A stretch of DNA of 35,583 nt from Chryseolinea sp. (GTDB taxonomy: Bacteria; Bacteroidota; Bacteroidia; Cytophagales; Cyclobacteriaceae), in assembly GCA_025923195.1 (NCBI GenBank), contig JAICGJ010000044.1, forward strand, positions 1 to 35,583. The letters are read 5' to 3'. The notes under the pieces are model-generated. The model saw nothing but the letters and a program-made list of their open reading frames with translations, was not told the origin of the DNA and ran no database searches. How positions within the stretch are numbered: position 1 is the first letter of the stretch; every line of letters begins with the position of its first letter. Both the position numbers and the translations under genes were made by a program. Of the stretch, positions 33,011 to 35,583 are shown piece by piece.

Positions 33011-33628
33011 TCAGGCCCTTTTGTTGGTTTCAAAATGACTAAACGTGAAGTTGAAAGACCATTCCTTGTTGAAGGAGGATTGAACAGGATCATTGAAAAA
33101 ACATTTCTCATGCCTCGTATGAGCTAGGTAAGAGATATTTTTATTTTCTGTTGCTACACGGGTCTTGCCTACGCCGATGTCGAAAAATTAACCCGAGAAG
33201 AAATCACCCCCGGGATTGACGGTGAAAAATGGATATGGACCAGCAGACAAAAAACGGAATCAACAACACGTATTCCTTTACTTCCGCCGGCACTGGAAAT
33301 TCTCGATCGTTATAAAGATGATCCGCAATGTTTGATTAAGAAAAGATTGTTACCGGTACTGAGCAATACATATCTAAAAGAGATTGCTGACGCCTGTAAG
33401 ATAACGAAGAAGATGACCTTTCATACAGCAAGGCACACATTCGCAACTACCGTGGCATTGACCAACGGTGTGCCTATCAAAACTGTTAGTAAAATGCTCG
33501 GGCATCGGAATTTAAGGACGACACAGCACTATGCGAAGATTCTGGATTTGAAAGTGAGCGAGGATATGGGTGTGTTGAGAGCGAAGTTCAAAAAACCTAA
33601 CGCCGAGACCGATAGCATTCGGAAGTGA
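33011..33628 (+). pseudogene. Truncated tyrosine recombinase (Bacteroidota integrase) with an in-frame stop
   Basis: One continuous reading frame with a TAG at 33125-33127 encodes the C-terminal half of a Bacteroidota site-specific integrase. Homology starts with PFVGFKMTKREVERPFL next to the tRNA terminator, continues with VRDIFIFCCYTGLAYADVEK after the stop, and reaches the catalytic domain: HTARHTFATT with the HxxR box, then LGHRNLRTTQHYAKIL with the second His and the nucleophile Tyr. The N-terminal arm-binding and SAM-like domains are missing, and the stretch LLPVLSNTYLKEI looks a few residues shorter than usual. The gene cannot make a working recombinase. It ends at a hairpin terminator. 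Confidence 0.85.
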
Positions 33629-33643
33629 CTGATCAGAAGAGCG

Positions 33644-33673
33644 AAAGGAGTTCATTATCGAACTCCTTTTTTT
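33644..33673 (+). terminator. Intrinsic terminator after the integrase remnant
   Basis: Arms AAAGGAGTTC (33644-33653) and GAACTCCTTT (33660-33669) with an ATTATC loop, followed by TTTT. It shows that the remnant was once the end of a transcription unit. Confidence 0.8.
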
Positions 33674-33871
33674 GAAAAGAATTCCTCACTTTCATTGAAA
33701 AGGAAGCCCGGAATAGCCCATCACGCGGGACATGCCTGGCTGGCGTTGATTAAATGTTCAGCTAAATTGATAAGAACCTAATTTCGTTTTGATGTTTAAA
33801 GGGTTTATCTTATTTGATTGCAGTTCTACGTTAACCCAATCGCCAGATTAAGTCGAAACTACTTCAAAATT
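33674..33871. other. Intergenic stretch with no identified feature
   Basis: About 200 bases between the integrase-remnant terminator and the antitoxin-like ORF. I see no gene, hairpin or exact TAnnTTTG element in it; only an AT-rich segment near 33780-33815. Confidence 0.5.
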
Positions 33872-34015
33872 ATGGAAACTATATGCATCGACATTATGAA
33901 TCCCAAAGCCAAAAGAATTCTCAAAGATTCGGACGATTTGAATTTAACAGCTATTCGAGGCAAAGGTCATTCTCCATCTAAATTTTCCGTTGTGTCGCAA
34001 TTACCTATAAAGCGA
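33872..34015 (+). pseudogene. Fragment resembling a short Bacteroidota antitoxin-type protein
   Basis: From the ATG at 33872 the frame reads METICIDIMNPKAKRILKDS then DDLNLTAIRGKG. The pattern of an IDxxNPKAxxxLKDLxDLNLI start is typical of short antitoxin-like proteins of Bacteroidota that precede PIN or RelE-type toxins. The family's C-terminal part is missing here; instead the frame passes into sequence that looks like the signal peptide of the next gene. No toxin gene follows. Likely a decayed remnant; function should not be assumed. Confidence 0.35.
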
Positions 34016-34502
34016 CTGAAGGTGCTTTCCTTCTTCGTGATCGTGTTTAGTGTGACATTTTGTTCTTTCTCAGCAATCACAATCTCACAAAGGCGAAAGG
34101 GCCACAGACAGTACGCAGATTGTAGCGATTATAGATAGCTGGCAAAAAGCTTGGAATAGCCATGACATGCATGCCTTTGCTAATTTATTTCATGAAGACG
34201 GGATTTGGGTTTTATGGAACGGCAAGGTCTGGAAAGGCAGAGCCACGATTGAAGAAGGTCACGCGGAAGTACACAAAACTGTCTTTCGTAACAGTACGCA
34301 GAATAAAGAGATTGAAGAACTAAAATTTGTAGGACCTGAGGCGGCGGTTGTAAGGCTTTACAGCACTTTAACGGGAGACGAACGCCATCCCGACAAAGTC
34401 GTGGAGAGCCGCAATTTATTGGTCATTACAAAACGCAATGATGTGTGGAAAATCGGATGGGGACAAAACACACGTTTTCCTGAGTTCACCACGAAGAAAT
34501 AA
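34016..34502 (+). pseudogene. Frameshifted exported SnoaL-like protein
   Basis: A SnoaL-like body (IVAIIDSWQKAWNSHDMHAF, then GKVWKGRATIEEGHAEVHK and a WKIGWGQNTRFPEF end) lies in one frame up to 34502. In front of it, from about 34016, another frame encodes a signal-peptide-like LKVLSFFVIVFSVTF. Leaving out one T of the TTTT run at 34058-34061 would join them as VTFVLSQQSQSHKGERATDS, a natural cleavage region. No ATG begins the signal peptide; the codon in the expected place is CTG, with a GTG two codons later. Either a real disruption or a sequencing error. An internal ATG at 34167 would lack the first helix. Confidence 0.6.
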
Positions 34503-34676
34503 ATCTTAATAAAACGAGGACTCCGTTTATACACAAATACGTGTCGCATAATGCAGAGCTCCTTTGATAGTGTGTTTATGATTTTTAGATTAATGCGGGG
34601 AGAATGCAAATATATAAATCCACTATGATTTTTGGCAGAACAGAGAGCAACCGGGAGTTATGGAGTCCAATTGTAT

Positions 34677-34910
34677 ATGTGGTTGCAAAAACCGAAATTT
34701 GATGAAACTAACAGTTACCAAAGCCGTTTGCTATCGAACATGATTAAGCCCATTGTATATCATAATTTTGAAAAGAAAGAACTTCTTGAAAAGAAGCTTA
34801 TGGCTATTATACCTCAAGATAAGCGGCTGTCTGCGTCGGAAGCATTGATGAACATCTTCTATACGTCTAAGAAGAAAAAGAGAAGTTCTTCAAAATCAAA
34901 ATCGAAATGA
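34677..34910 (+). CDS. Small basic protein of unknown function
   Basis: 77 residues from an ATG at 34677 (MWLQKPKFDETNSYQSRLLS). The middle (PIVYHNFEKKELLEKKLMAI, then DKRLSASEALMNIFYT) looks helical, and the tail is an extremely basic low-complexity stretch of Lys and Ser (KKKKRSSSKSKSK). The frame is open further upstream but without an ATG. I recognise no family. The basic tail could bind nucleic acid, or the ORF could be chance; no promoter or ribosome-binding site supports it. Confidence 0.4.
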   Translation: MWLQKPKFDETNSYQSRLLSNMIKPIVYHNFEKKELLEKKLMAIIPQDKRLSASEALMNIFYTSKKKKRSSSKSKSK

Positions 34911-35115
34911 TAAATCCTGAGGTCCAGCCTTACCTTGTCAAGGTATGCACGATTCTCAGTTCTCATAATGTTGAATACCTCATACCGTGCATACCCCGAA
35001 AGTTCGCACTTACTAGCTGTTCGCTGACTGCTATAAGCTGACAGATGTTCCCTGAAAACCCCCATTGCGCGCTCCTCCAGAAAATAGTATCTTCAATACC
35101 AATAATTCCAATCTC

Positions 35116-35583
35116 ATGCGGCCGCAGAATGCACTATTCGCAAACCTCATCGTAGGTATGGGAATACTCTTACTGGCTTGCACTGGTAGTTCCGATATAA
35201 TTGCTCCTAATCCTCCTGTATCCGGACCCGGCACAGGACTGATTTTGAATCTGACTGCAGAGCAAAGACTCCAGGTCTTGAAGGAAGCCGCAACTTTTGT
35301 AAATACGTTGGGAGATTTAAAATCGGAGACTGCACAACAGGCCCTTGTCGCCTGGTTGCAAACACGCCCGGAATTTGAAGAAGCAGAAATTTTAGAAGGA
35401 AATGTGTGGACGTACTTTCACGACGGCCGCGTCGCCATGTTTATCCCCGACTGGCGTGGCATTGAGGATAATGATGGCGGACGCATTGGCCAGCCGGCTG
35501 AGGCTCCCAGAAAGAAAAAGTCGCCGACAGCAGGACGAACAAGCGGTCAGCCGCGTAGCAACCAGGTTAAGATGTTTTTTGGA
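35116..35583 (+). CDS. Lipoprotein, 3' end beyond the window
   Basis: An open frame from the ATG at 35116 reaches the right edge (156 codons). The N-terminus MRPQNALFANLIVGMGILLL runs into ACTGSS, a lipobox (LLAC) with the lipidated Cys22, so the product is an anchored lipoprotein. It continues as LTAEQRLQVLKEAATFVNTL, then LVAWLQTRPEFEEAEILEGN, then YFHDGRVAMFIPDWRG, followed by a Lys/Arg/Pro/Ser-rich linker (APRKKKSPTAGRTSGQPR). The linker suggests that a further, possibly large, domain follows outside the window. I do not recognise the family. Confidence 0.75.
   Translation, partial: MRPQNALFANLIVGMGILLLACTGSSDIIAPNPPVSGPGTGLILNLTAEQRLQVLKEAATFVNTLGDLKSETAQQALVAWLQTRPEFEEAEILEGNVWTYFHDGRVAMFIPDWRGIEDNDGGRIGQPAEAPRKKKSPTAGRTSGQPRSNQVKMFFG

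Noticed and set aside
32814-33038. Plus-strand ORF containing [18 protein letters not shown]
   Set aside because: It is a translation of the tRNA-Ser gene itself and its terminator, a common annotation error.
32680-33111. Minus-strand ORF containing [17 protein letters not shown]
   Set aside because: This is the well-known spurious protein produced by reading a tRNA-Ser gene on the opposite strand; it covers the tRNA and the end of the preceding gene.
34625-34702. ATG-started 25-codon frame MIFGRTESNRELWSP
   Set aside because: Too short, overlaps the small basic ORF in another frame and has no supporting signal.

Overview
The window looks like chromosomal DNA of a member of the Bacteroidota, most likely order Cytophagales. 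Evidence: promoter elements of the TAnnTTTG type upstream of many genes, few Shine-Dalgarno sequences, several secreted proteins with carboxypeptidase-regulatory-like N-terminal domains, DUF5686 and DUF4230 proteins, a SusC-like signature, a LytS/LytTR pair, and a tyrosine recombinase remnant of the Bacteroidota conjugative-transposon type. The genus cannot be fixed from the sequence alone. No rRNA, CRISPR array or intact insertion sequence was seen.

Layout. 1-297: start of an unrecognised membrane protein that leaves the left edge (minus). 454-3143: dxs and an alpha/beta hydrolase (minus, ATGA overlap). 3271-4044: scpA (plus). 4376-5145: a small protein and a nucleotidyltransferase-fold protein that overlap. 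5275-8178: creatininase-family amidohydrolase (minus), AraC-type regulator, secreted DinB-like protein and SnoaL-like protein (plus). 8246-11770: a minus run of selU (mnmH), a lytic transglycosylase, and the arsenosugar-type pair of a peroxidase-like protein and radical SAM ArsS. 11882-12721: FkbM methyltransferase (plus), separated by degenerate heptamer repeats from a minus operon (17659-12906) holding an ECF sigma factor, zinc anti-sigma factor, gmk, nadD and a DUF5686 outer-membrane-type protein. 17784-20501: glycosyltransferase and a YfbK-like vWA protein (minus). 20590-23190: a second ECF-type sigma factor, a membrane protein that joins an anti-sigma-like N-terminus to SusC-like and TonB-like periplasmic domains, and a DUF4230 protein (plus). 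23251-25109: LytTR response regulator and LytS-type kinase (minus). 25259-26464: secreted carboxypeptidase-regulatory-like protein (plus), overlapping tail-to-tail with an aspartate aminotransferase; upstream of that on the minus strand lie recR and clpS. 28886-30349: Na+/solute symporter (plus). 30434-31215: a tiny secretion-tail-like protein and an alkyltransferase-like protein (minus). 31261-32796: large secreted protein (plus). 32886-32970: tRNA-Ser(UGA).

The last 2.7 kb, downstream of the tRNA, looks like a decay zone. It holds a truncated integrase with an in-frame stop, an antitoxin-like fragment, a SnoaL-like gene whose signal peptide and body lie in different frames, a small basic ORF, and the beginning of a lipoprotein that leaves the right edge.

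The core content is housekeeping: isoprenoid precursor synthesis, chromosome segregation, purine and NAD synthesis, recombination repair, N-end-rule adaptor, tRNA modification. Accessory points of interest are the small-protein/NTase pair, the arsenosugar pair, the sigma/anti-sigma/TonB-like fusion, and an attenuator or small-RNA-like structure before clpS. I found no single large undescribed system that I can support; the candidates are listed with that caution.
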